From positions 1 through 5,771 of the forward strand of contig NVSW01000111.1 of the NCBI GenBank assembly GCA_002401365.1: DNA of 5,771 nucleotides, in the 5' to 3' direction. The position numbers and the translations under genes are program-made. The stretch comes from Piscirickettsiaceae bacterium (GTDB lineage: Bacteria; Pseudomonadota; Gammaproteobacteria; Methylococcales; Cycloclasticaceae). Shown one piece after another: positions 1-4,727 of the stretch (positions are counted from its first letter, which is position 1; each line of letters starts with the position of its first letter). The notes below the pieces were generated by a model. The model saw only the letters and a list, made by a program, of their open reading frames with translations, did not search any database and was not told the DNA's origin.

Positions 1-142
1 TAAAGGCCCCGATGGACAAACGGTAGGATGGCATTATGGTGGATTATCTGGAAATGGAAGCACCGCTGGACAAGGAGGAACAGGTGACTCTCAATTTTTT
101 GGACGAGATGGTACAAATGGAATAGTAGTAGTTACTTGGTAA
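1..142 (+). CDS. C-terminal end of a glycine-rich tail-fibre-like surface protein (5' truncated by window)
   Basis: An open frame enters from the left edge (first full codon at 2) and ends at TAA 140-142, giving 46 residues that start KGPDGQTVGWHYGG and end GTNGIVVVTW. It matches the last 46 residues of the complete gene at 305-1918 without gaps, at 34 of 46 positions, including HYGG, SGNGST, GQGG and QFFGRDG. It is therefore the tail of a tandem paralogue. The Gly-rich end closing with 'GIVxVxW' is typical of glycine-rich domains at the C-terminus of tail-fibre-like and bacterial surface proteins. The N-terminal part lies outside the window, so a signal peptide and the total length cannot be judged. 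A binding or surface-structural role is inferred only from the paralogue. The frame, stop codon and paralogy are seen directly. Confidence 0.85.
   Translation, partial: KGPDGQTVGWHYGGLSGNGSTAGQGGTGDSQFFGRDGTNGIVVVTW
2..139 (+). repeat. Direct repeat copy 1 (coding, shared by tandem paralogues)
   Basis: This segment aligns without gaps to 1778-1915, an offset of 1776 bp. The longest exact block I see is 19 bp (46-64 against 1822-1840), and a 13-bp exact block lies at 90-102 against 1866-1878. It reflects duplication of a whole gene or at least of its C-terminal domain, and could serve as a site of recombination between copies. Confidence 0.8.
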
Positions 143-156
143 TTAAAAGAAAGTGA

Positions 157-193
157 AAAACCCCACAGCTATTCTCCCTCAGAATAGAGTTTT
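157..193 (+). terminator. Putative rho-independent terminator of the upstream paralogue
   Basis: A perfect 7-bp inverted repeat, CTATTCT (169-175) and AGAATAG (181-187), has a 5-nt loop. It is followed almost at once by GTTTTGTT. The flanking AAAAC (157-161) and GTTTT (189-193) can pair to lengthen the stem across an internal loop. It starts 15 nt after the stop at 142, a fitting place to end the upstream gene. The stem is AT-rich, so its strength is uncertain. Confidence 0.5.
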
Positions 194-237
194 GTTAGTT
201 AATATGTATAGGACCTAGTTCTACTAGAATGTTCTTT

Positions 238-270
238 CTCTCTTATGGTCTTTTGTGGGTGGCCAGAGAG
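238..270 (+). other. Hairpin in the leader of the 537-aa surface protein gene
   Basis: CTCTC (238-242) pairs with GAGAG (266-270), and TGGTC (246-250) pairs with GGCCA (261-265) using one G-U pair. The 3-nt TTA bulge lies between the two helices, and the loop is 10 nt (251-260). No T-run follows on the + strand, so it is not a typical terminator. It ends 34 nt before the ATG at 305 and, if transcribed, would be a structured 5' UTR. A smaller stem, CTAGT (215-219) with ACTAG (223-227), lies just upstream. A role in mRNA stability or translation control is speculation. Confidence 0.35.
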
Positions 271-304
271 ATTGAATGTAAAAACAAAATAACAATAGAA
301 GTTC

Positions 305-1918
305 ATGAAAAATAGATTAAAATTTATCACAACTACTCTTGTATTAACATTGGTTTTGGGAATTCAAACACCAAATTCATTCGCTCAAAATGTTGGAATC
401 AACGCAACAGGTTCTGTGCCAAATATCTCTGCAGGTCTAGACATCGATTTTACCAACAAAGGATTATTAATCCCTCGAGTGGCCTTAATCAATACAACCG
501 ATGCTACAACTATAGCTTCACCAGCAACTAGTTTATTGGTTTACAACACAAATACTATTCTACCAGAGGGTGTTGGTTATTATTATAACTCAGGGACTAC
601 AATTTTACCAATTTGGACGCGGATTTCTACTGGAGTTACAAGTAGTGACTGGACTCTTACTGGTAATAGTGGAACTAATCCAAGTGTTAATTTTATTGGC
701 ACCTTAGATGCCCAAGATTGGGTAATAAGAACCAATAATATAGAAAGAATGAGGGTATTATTAGGTGGAAATATAGGTATAGGTGAATCTTCTCCAACTG
801 AAAAATTGGAGGTAGCAGGCAATATATTATCAGATGGATTCACAAATTCTTTTATCATAAGTGATAGAAATACTAACGGAAATGAAAATGGATTACACTT
901 AAGAACTAACGGAACCAATTTTTGGCATATTGGTCAACGAGGATCATTAAATGAAGATTTATTTTTCTGGGATGTAAATAATGCCACAGCTCGTCTATTT
1001 ATTAGTGAAACAACTGGAAATGTTGGTATTGCAACCTTAAGTCCTGACTCTAGGTTCGAAATAGCTGGATCCTTTGGGGCAAAAATTACCAGTATTAACT
1101 CAGGTCCCTATGCTGCTAATGACGAATCTACCATTTTGGTAGATGCTGGTTTAGGAGCTATAACTGTTAATTTACCAGCAGCTGCAACTGTTCCAGACAG
1201 GATGTATTACATAAAAAAAACAGATGCTACTAATAGTGTAACAATAGATGCGAGTGGTGGGGAATTAATTGATGGTACACTAACTCAAACATTAACAAAT
1301 CAATTTGAATATTATCGAATTATCAGTGATGGTTCAGCTTGGTACGTGATAGGAACAAATATTTCCTCTGGCGGTGGTGGTGGTGGAAGTGGCTTTAGTA
1401 ATGTACAAGTCTTTACAACTAACGGAACCTTTAATGTACCTGTGGGTGTAACCAATATTATGATAGAAGTTATTGGTGGTGGTGGTGGTGGTGCTTCTGG
1501 GAGTACTGTTCCAATGAGAGGATGTGGAGGAATGGGTGGTGGATATGGAAAATCCTATCTTGTGGTAGTACCCGGAGCAAATCATGCGGTGGTAATTGGT
1601 GCTGGAGGAACTGGTGCACCAGGAGGACCTTGTAGCTTAGGCAATACCGGAGGGACATCAAGTTTCGGGACCCCAATTGCACTACAATCTACAGGAGGCC
1701 AAGGGGGAAATGGTTGTGGTTCTAACTGGACCAGAAATGGAGGTACAAGTACTGGTCAAATAGCCATGAGAGGAGCTAAAGGACCTGATGCTCAAGACAA
1801 TGGAAGACATTATGGCGGACAATCTGGAAATGGAAGCACCTATGGACAAGGAGGTGCAGGTGATACTCAATTTTTTGGTAGAGATGGGGCAGCAGGCATA
1901 GTCTATGTTCATTGGTAG
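305..1918 (+). CDS. Secreted glycine-rich tail-fibre-like surface protein
   Basis: This 537-aa protein appears exported. Residues 1-27 form a signal peptide (KNR, hydrophobic TTTLVLTLVLGI, then SFA|Q). Residues 29-59 carry the 'NVGIN...GLDIDFTNKGLLIPRV' module that opens many Bacteroidota tail-fibre-like proteins. Residues 106-170 hold 'DWTLTGNSGTNP', 'DWVIRTNNIERMRV' and the repeat 'GNIGIGESSPTEKLEV'. A second, diverged repeat 'GNVGIATLSPDSRFEIAG' lies at 238-255. Residues 265-350 are a beta-rich segment (TILVDAGLGAITVNLPAA...YYRIISDGSAWYVIG). A Ser-Gly linker at 355-363 leads into a glycine-rich domain at about 366-537, which opens 'VFTTNGTFNVPVGV', carries a Gly6 run at 391-396 and ends 'GIVYVHW'. 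Three cysteines (407, 443, 471) all lie in the Gly-rich domain. I see no chaperone domain and no type IX secretion sorting domain. It is a tandem paralogue of the gene ending at 142. The start is set by the signal peptide; no clear Shine-Dalgarno sequence is present. The role (adhesin, sheath or fibre) is inference. Confidence 0.85.
   Translation: MKNRLKFITTTLVLTLVLGIQTPNSFAQNVGINATGSVPNISAGLDIDFTNKGLLIPRVALINTTDATTIASPATSLLVYNTNTILPEGVGYYYNSGTTILPIWTRISTGVTSSDWTLTGNSGTNPSVNFIGTLDAQDWVIRTNNIERMRVLLGGNIGIGESSPTEKLEVAGNILSDGFTNSFIISDRNTNGNENGLHLRTNGTNFWHIGQRGSLNEDLFFWDVNNATARLFISETTGNVGIATLSPDSRFEIAGSFGAKITSINSGPYAANDESTILVDAGLGAITVNLPAAATVPDRMYYIKKTDATNSVTIDASGGELIDGTLTQTLTNQFEYYRIISDGSAWYVIGTNISSGGGGGGSGFSNVQVFTTNGTFNVPVGVTNIMIEVIGGGGGGASGSTVPMRGCGGMGGGYGKSYLVVVPGANHAVVIGAGGTGAPGGPCSLGNTGGTSSFGTPIALQSTGGQGGNGCGSNWTRNGGTSTGQIAMRGAKGPDAQDNGRHYGGQSGNGSTYGQGGAGDTQFFGRDGAAGIVYVHW
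1475..1492 (+). repeat. (GGT)6 trinucleotide tract encoding poly-glycine
   Basis: Six perfect GGT codons encode Gly391-396 at the start of the glycine-rich domain. A related tract at 1370-1387 (GGC, four GGT, GGA) encodes the Gly356-361 linker. Slippage here would change the glycine count by whole codons without shifting frame, so it could alter linker length but not switch the gene off. Confidence 0.8.
1778..1915 (+). repeat. Direct repeat copy 2 (coding, shared by tandem paralogues)
   Basis: This is the partner of 2-139 and encodes residues 492-537 of the surface protein. There are no indels between the copies and 34 of 46 residues are identical. Differences cluster at a few codons (for example GQTVGW against AQDNGR), while the QFFGRDG block is conserved. 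Confidence 0.8.
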
Positions 1919-1928
1919 TAGAAAAAAT

Positions 1929-1960
1929 TTGAGAATAAGTGATTGGTATTTTTATTTTCG
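1929..1960 (+). promoter_or_regulatory. Possible Bacteroidota-type promoter upstream of the LuxR-type gene
   Basis: TTG at 1929-1931 and TATTTTCG at 1953-1960 are separated by 21 bp. The Bacteroidota consensus is a TTG near -33 and TAnnTTTG near -7 with about 19-21 bp between; the -7 box here has one mismatch (C for T). An overlapping TATTTTTA at 1947-1954 is less well spaced. Transcription would start near 1965, before the hairpin at 1997-2018. AT-rich sequence produces such matches by chance, so this is tentative. Confidence 0.3.
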
Positions 1961-1996
1961 ATTATTTACTCCATGTAGCGATTCAAATTATCTGTT

Positions 1997-2018
1997 AGGA
2001 GGAAGGTTCTCCTTTTTT
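1997..2018 (+). terminator. Rho-independent terminator or attenuator ahead of the LuxR-type gene
   Basis: AGGAGGA (1997-2003) pairs with TTCTCCT (2007-2013), with one G-U pair and a 3-nt loop, and runs into six consecutive T (2013-2018). This is a classic stem plus U-tract. It lies 79 nt after the stop of the surface protein gene and 21 nt before the ATG at 2040. It could simply end the upstream transcript. If the promoter at 1929-1960 is real, it would instead act as an attenuator of the LuxR gene. The AGGAGG in the stem resembles a Shine-Dalgarno sequence, but it is too far from ATG 2040 and has no in-frame start at proper spacing. Confidence 0.5.
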
Positions 2019-2039
2019 GTACGAAACCCATTTGTAAAG

Positions 2040-2255
2040 ATGACTAAAAAGCAATCCAACTTAACAAAGAGAGAATTAGAAGTTCTTTCCTATGTAGCCA
2101 AAGGACACACAAGTCTTGAAACCAGTAAAAAGCTACTAATAAGTTCACGAACAGTAGAAAAACATAGACAAAACATAATGCATAAAATAGGAGCTAAAAA
2201 TATGGCTCAATTAATGAACACCACTATCATAAATAATATTTTAGGAGATAAATAA
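2040..2255 (+). CDS. Stand-alone LuxR/GerE-type helix-turn-helix transcriptional regulator
   Basis: This 71-aa protein consists almost only of a GerE/LuxR DNA-binding domain. It has 'LTKRELEVLSYVAKG' (8-22), the turn and recognition helix 'LLISSRTVEKHRQNIMHK' (32-49) and a last helix 'NMAQLMNTTI' (54-63). The family's conserved positions are present: E12, L16, G22, E27, T38, V39, H42, I46 and K49. No receiver or ligand-binding domain precedes it. The same frame stays open back to an ATG at 1905, which would overlap the previous gene by 14 bp and add 45 residues. That stretch (GSRKNLRISDWYFYFRLF...) shows no known domain and spans the terminator-like hairpin, so I chose ATG 2040 (MTKKQSN). It probably binds DNA as a dimer or partners a full-length regulator; targets are unknown. 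Proximity to the surface protein genes suggests, but does not prove, that it controls them. Confidence 0.8.
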   Translation: MTKKQSNLTKRELEVLSYVAKGHTSLETSKKLLISSRTVEKHRQNIMHKIGAKNMAQLMNTTIINNILGDK

Positions 2256-2270
2256 TAATCCAAAGTCTCC

Positions 2271-2306
2271 ACTAAAAATTTAACATTAGTTCATCTTTTT
2301 ATTTTC
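2271..2306 (+). terminator. Weak terminator-like element after the LuxR-type gene
   Basis: ACTAA (2271-2275) can pair with TTAGT (2286-2290) over a 10-nt loop, followed by T-rich sequence (TCATCTTTTTATTTT). The stem is short and AT-rich, so it may be chance. The spacer 2256-2374 otherwise holds only the -7 box described below. Confidence 0.2.
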
Positions 2307-2343
2307 CTAATTCCTTGAAAGTAACAAAACATGAATTTTTACG

Positions 2344-2351
2344 TATATTTG
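2344..2351 (+). promoter_or_regulatory. Bacteroidota -7 promoter box (TATATTTG)
   Basis: TATATTTG fits the Bacteroidota TAnnTTTG -7 consensus exactly and ends 23 nt before the ATG at 2375. The nearest TTG upstream (2315-2317) is 26 bp away, beyond the usual 19-21, so the -33 element is poor or missing. If used, transcription starts near 2355, downstream of the alternative TTG start at 2315. This favours the 2375 start. Confidence 0.5.
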
Positions 2352-2374
2352 AGAAGTCTCTAAGCTTTTTAATC

Positions 2375-2791
2375 ATGAAAAAAATAATCTTTCTTATAGC
2401 CCTTTTTTTTCCGACATTGTTCTTTGCGCAAAGTTTGAGAGATATTAATGCTGTTGTTCAGAAAACCATAGACCTACATGCATTAAAGAAGTATTTTAAT
2501 GAATCTGAAAGATCAGGAGAAACCCCTTTAATTATTTTAAATGATGATAAAATCCCTAATAATTTAATTGTTTTTAAATTCAACAAAAGGGTTAAAATTA
2601 TGACTCCTGAACAATTAGAAACATTTAAATCAATTTATAAAGGAAGTTTAGACCCTTACAAAGCTTATCTTAAAGATAAAAACAAACCTTACTTTTTTGT
2701 GTTGGATGAAAACGGTAAAATTGTTTATGCAACTTCAGGAAAATATACAGCTAAGAAACTGGATGAAATAGAGGGTTTTGTTTCGGAGTGA
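2375..2791 (+). CDS. Exported protein with thioredoxin-like C-terminal motif, no cysteines
   Basis: This 138-aa protein starts with a strong signal peptide (MKKIIFLIALFFPTLFFA|QS), so the mature form is likely periplasmic or otherwise exported, with no lipobox cysteine. The frame is open from a TTG at 2315, but the added 20 residues would precede the signal peptide and lie around the promoter box, so ATG 2375 is preferred. Residues about 105-121 (KPYFFVLDENGKIVYAT) resemble the 'cis-Pro, strand, D-x-x-G-K' segment found near the end of thioredoxin, TlpA and peroxiredoxin-like domains, followed by a helix (AKKLDEIEGFV). There is no CXXC and no cysteine anywhere, so it cannot do thiol chemistry. 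If the fold is right, it is a non-catalytic member. I do not recognise a named family and the function is unknown. It converges with the gene at 2804-3643, with stops 12 bp apart. Confidence 0.75.
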   Translation: MKKIIFLIALFFPTLFFAQSLRDINAVVQKTIDLHALKKYFNESERSGETPLIILNDDKIPNNLIVFKFNKRVKIMTPEQLETFKSIYKGSLDPYKAYLKDKNKPYFFVLDENGKIVYATSGKYTAKKLDEIEGFVSE

Positions 2792-2820
2792 TAGAATTTT
2801 TGTTTATTCTTTTTCACTTC
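2785..2820. terminator. Shared hairpin between convergent genes
   Basis: GGAGTGA (2785-2791) pairs with TCACTTC (2814-2820, one G-U), and AGAAT (2793-2797) pairs with ATTCT (2806-2810) inside it. A T-rich loop and a small internal loop separate the arms. It covers the stop codons of both convergent genes (2789-2791 and 2804-2806), so it may serve both strands. Neither side has a strong T-tract immediately after the stem, so efficiency is uncertain. Confidence 0.4.
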
Positions 2821-3643
2821 CATCTAAAGAGTTTTGTAATTCTTTTACTAACTCCTTATCAATAATCTCGACTAATTTCCCTTTCTCAAAGTTATACTGC
2901 ATCAATTTAGTTGGTTCTCGATAGCTATCAAATTTACCATCTTTATCTTGATCAATCCCAAATTGAATTAGTAAATTTTTACTACCATTTACAAAGCTAT
3001 AACTATAAATGTCAGTATTCTTTACGCCTATTTTTCTTAACTCTTTTTCTTTAAATGAATAAACGTACAATTTCTTAAAGTCATTTAAATTCACAACCCC
3101 ATCCTTATAAGTGTCTTTATCAGCAGCCTTAAACAAAATTAAAATATCATCATCAAAATATTCAGTTTTTATTTCTGTAAAGTTAATTCTATCTTCAAAC
3201 AACTTTCTTGTACTGTTATCTTTATAATAATAGATTATTAGATTATTAAAAGAACCATAATAGCTTTTAGAATATCTTTTGTCAATGTTGTAATTATTAC
3301 TAGAAAAACTATTTGTTAATTCCATTATCCCTTCGTCTACATACTCGGCTTCATTTAAAGTTTTATGTGATATAGGAATAATGTAAATTAAATTTGTGGA
3401 ATCAACTAATATTGGCTTTTCAAAAGATATTAATTGTTGTCTTTTGTTTTCTTTTTGTAGTTCTTCTATTTTTTCATCAGATAATATCCCTTCGATATCA
3501 TTGTCATAACTCGAGTACCTAAATATTTCAGTAATTGCAAAGAAACCGATTGAAAACAGTCCTACTAAAGCCATTAATGTCACAGTAGTTCCTAAAACAG
3601 CAAGTAGTTTTTGGTTGTAATTCTTTATTTTATCTATTTTCAT
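2804..3643 (-). CDS. Membrane-anchored protein with two acidic-loop repeats, function unknown
   Basis: This 279-aa protein has a short basic N-terminus (MKIDKIKNYNQK), one hydrophobic helix at about 13-39 and a charged stretch (DEKIEELQKENKRQQ, 56-70) that could be a short coiled coil. The rest is a strand-rich domain, probably outside the cytoplasm. The C-terminal part is a two-fold repeat: residues 167-205 and 224-261 share the order 'I-L-x-F, D-x-D acidic loop, K-L-x-x-Y-x-F, L-x-x-I'. The loops 'ADKDTYKDGVVNLND' (174-188) and 'DQDKDGKFD' (231-239) look like calcium-binding loops. The second has the D-x-D-x-DG core of an EF-hand but Arg at position 12. Such blades occur in propeller-like periplasmic proteins. 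I recognise no named family. It lies 39 bp after hemE on the same strand, so it may be co-transcribed, though nothing in it points to heme binding. Confidence 0.75.
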   Translation of the reverse strand: MKIDKIKNYNQKLLAVLGTTVTLMALVGLFSIGFFAITEIFRYSSYDNDIEGILSDEKIEELQKENKRQQLISFEKPILVDSTNLIYIIPISHKTLNEAEYVDEGIMELTNSFSSNNYNIDKRYSKSYYGSFNNLIIYYYKDNSTRKLFEDRINFTEIKTEYFDDDILILFKAADKDTYKDGVVNLNDFKKLYVYSFKEKELRKIGVKNTDIYSYSFVNGSKNLLIQFGIDQDKDGKFDSYREPTKLMQYNFEKGKLVEIIDKELVKELQNSLDGSEKE

Positions 3644-3682
3644 AATTTATGAATTAATGATGAACCAGAACTTTAAAGATAA

Positions 3683-4720
3683 TTATTTCCTCGTATACTC
3701 ATGAACAAACTTGCAAAGCTGTTTTACATTTTCAACAGGGGTCCCAGGTAAAATACCATGCCCCAAATTAAAAATGTGTCCATCAATTCCTTTTACAGAA
3801 TCTAAAATCTTTTTGGTTTTGGCTTCAATAATATCCCAATCAGCAAATAGAGCAGTAGGGTCTAAATTACCTTGTACAGCAACTTCGTAGTTGAGGTCTT
3901 TCCATGTTTTTGCTAAATCTGTTTTCCAATCAATAGCAATAACATCTGGGTTAGCTTTTCTTAAACTAGGTATTAAATGAGCAGAGTTTACTCCCATAGA
4001 AATCAATGGAACATTTGGGTATTTTTCTTTAACGACTTGTATCATTTTTTCTACGTGAGGATAAACATATTCGTTATAATCGTCAATGTCTAACGCCCCC
4101 ACCCAGCTATCAAAAATTTGCACCACCATTGCACCACTTTCTATCTGAAAGTTTAAATAGTTCGCCATTACAGTCCCTAATTTGTCCATTAACAAATGCC
4201 AAGCTTTGGTCTCATTATACATAAAAGCTTTCATGGTCTCATAATTCTTAGAAGGACCACCTTCTATCATATAACTCGCCAAGGTAAATGGTGCTCCAAC
4301 AAAACCAATACAAGGAACATTTAATTCTTTCTTTAAGATAGACAATGCTTTTCCAGTGTAAGCCATTTCTAACGCAGGGTCAACAACTTTTAGTTTTTCT
4401 ACATCAGCAACAGTTCTTATTGGGTTGTGAATTAACGGTCCGTAGCCTTTTTTGTATTCAAAGCTAATTCCCATTGGTCCTAATGGAATTAGAATATCAG
4501 AAAAGATAATAGCAGAATCCAATTCAAATTGATTGATAGGAAGCATTGTTACTTCTGCACTAATTTCAGGAATAGTACTAATATCAATAATGCTGTACTT
4601 TTCCTTAATCTTCATGTACTCTTTTTGGTATCTCCCCGCTTGTCGGGCCAACCATAATGGAGTATATTCTGTTGCTTCTCTTCTGCAAGCTCTTAAAAAA
4701 CTATCGTTGAATTCTGTCAT
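3683..4720 (-). CDS. hemE: Uroporphyrinogen decarboxylase
   Basis: HemE removes the four acetate carboxyl groups of uroporphyrinogen III to give coproporphyrinogen III, a cytosolic step of heme synthesis that needs no cofactor. The 345-aa length is normal for the family. Signature segments are all present: 'TPLWLARQAGRYQKEY' (20-35) with the substrate-binding Arg26 and Arg30, 'FSDILIPLGPMG' (73-84) with the catalytic Asp75 (human Asp86), 'GAPFTLASYMIEGG' (142-155) with Tyr150 (human Tyr164), 'QIFDSWVGAL' (201-210) with Ser205, and 'NLGHGILPGTP' (318-328) with His321 (human His339). Spacing between these residues is close to that in the human enzyme. The start codon lies 7 bp after the hemL stop, which fixes the start and implies co-transcription. 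Nothing suggests damage. Confidence 0.97.
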   Translation of the reverse strand: MTEFNDSFLRACRREATEYTPLWLARQAGRYQKEYMKIKEKYSIIDISTIPEISAEVTMLPINQFELDSAIIFSDILIPLGPMGISFEYKKGYGPLIHNPIRTVADVEKLKVVDPALEMAYTGKALSILKKELNVPCIGFVGAPFTLASYMIEGGPSKNYETMKAFMYNETKAWHLLMDKLGTVMANYLNFQIESGAMVVQIFDSWVGALDIDDYNEYVYPHVEKMIQVVKEKYPNVPLISMGVNSAHLIPSLRKANPDVIAIDWKTDLAKTWKDLNYEVAVQGNLDPTALFADWDIIEAKTKKILDSVKGIDGHIFNLGHGILPGTPVENVKQLCKFVHEYTRK

Positions 4721-4727
4721 ATAAATC

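Noticed and set aside
583..918. 111-aa open frame on the - strand
   Set aside because: It lies wholly inside the surface protein gene on the opposite strand, has no recognisable domain and no start context; it is a shadow frame.
1334..1912. Three - strand open frames (1334-1585, 1470-1682, 1682-1912), with Thr- and His-rich peptides
   Set aside because: Their runs of Thr, Ser and His are the reverse complement of the GGT/GGA glycine codons of the real gene; low-complexity artefacts.
1..1918. Prophage or CRISPR-type system around the tail-fibre-like genes
   Set aside because: No phage structural, integrase or lysis gene and no spaced short repeats are visible; the only repeats are coding paralogy and glycine-codon tracts.
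1997..2002. AGGAGG as a Shine-Dalgarno sequence for the LuxR-type gene
   Set aside because: It is 37 nt before ATG 2040, no in-frame start lies at normal spacing, and it forms one arm of a terminator-like hairpin.
2315..2374. TTG start giving a 158-aa version of the exported protein
   Set aside because: It would put 20 residues before a well-formed signal peptide and would start upstream of the TATATTTG box; ATG 2375 is better.
3674..3681. TATCTTTA on the - strand as a possible separate promoter for the 279-aa gene
   Set aside because: It has one mismatch to TAnnTTTG and the nearest TTG is 24 bp upstream, outside the usual spacing; too weak to call in AT-rich sequence.
4533..4724. 63-aa + strand open frame with a hydrophobic start
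   Set aside because: It is antisense to the conserved N-terminal part of hemE, whose motifs prove the - strand frame; chance hydrophobicity.
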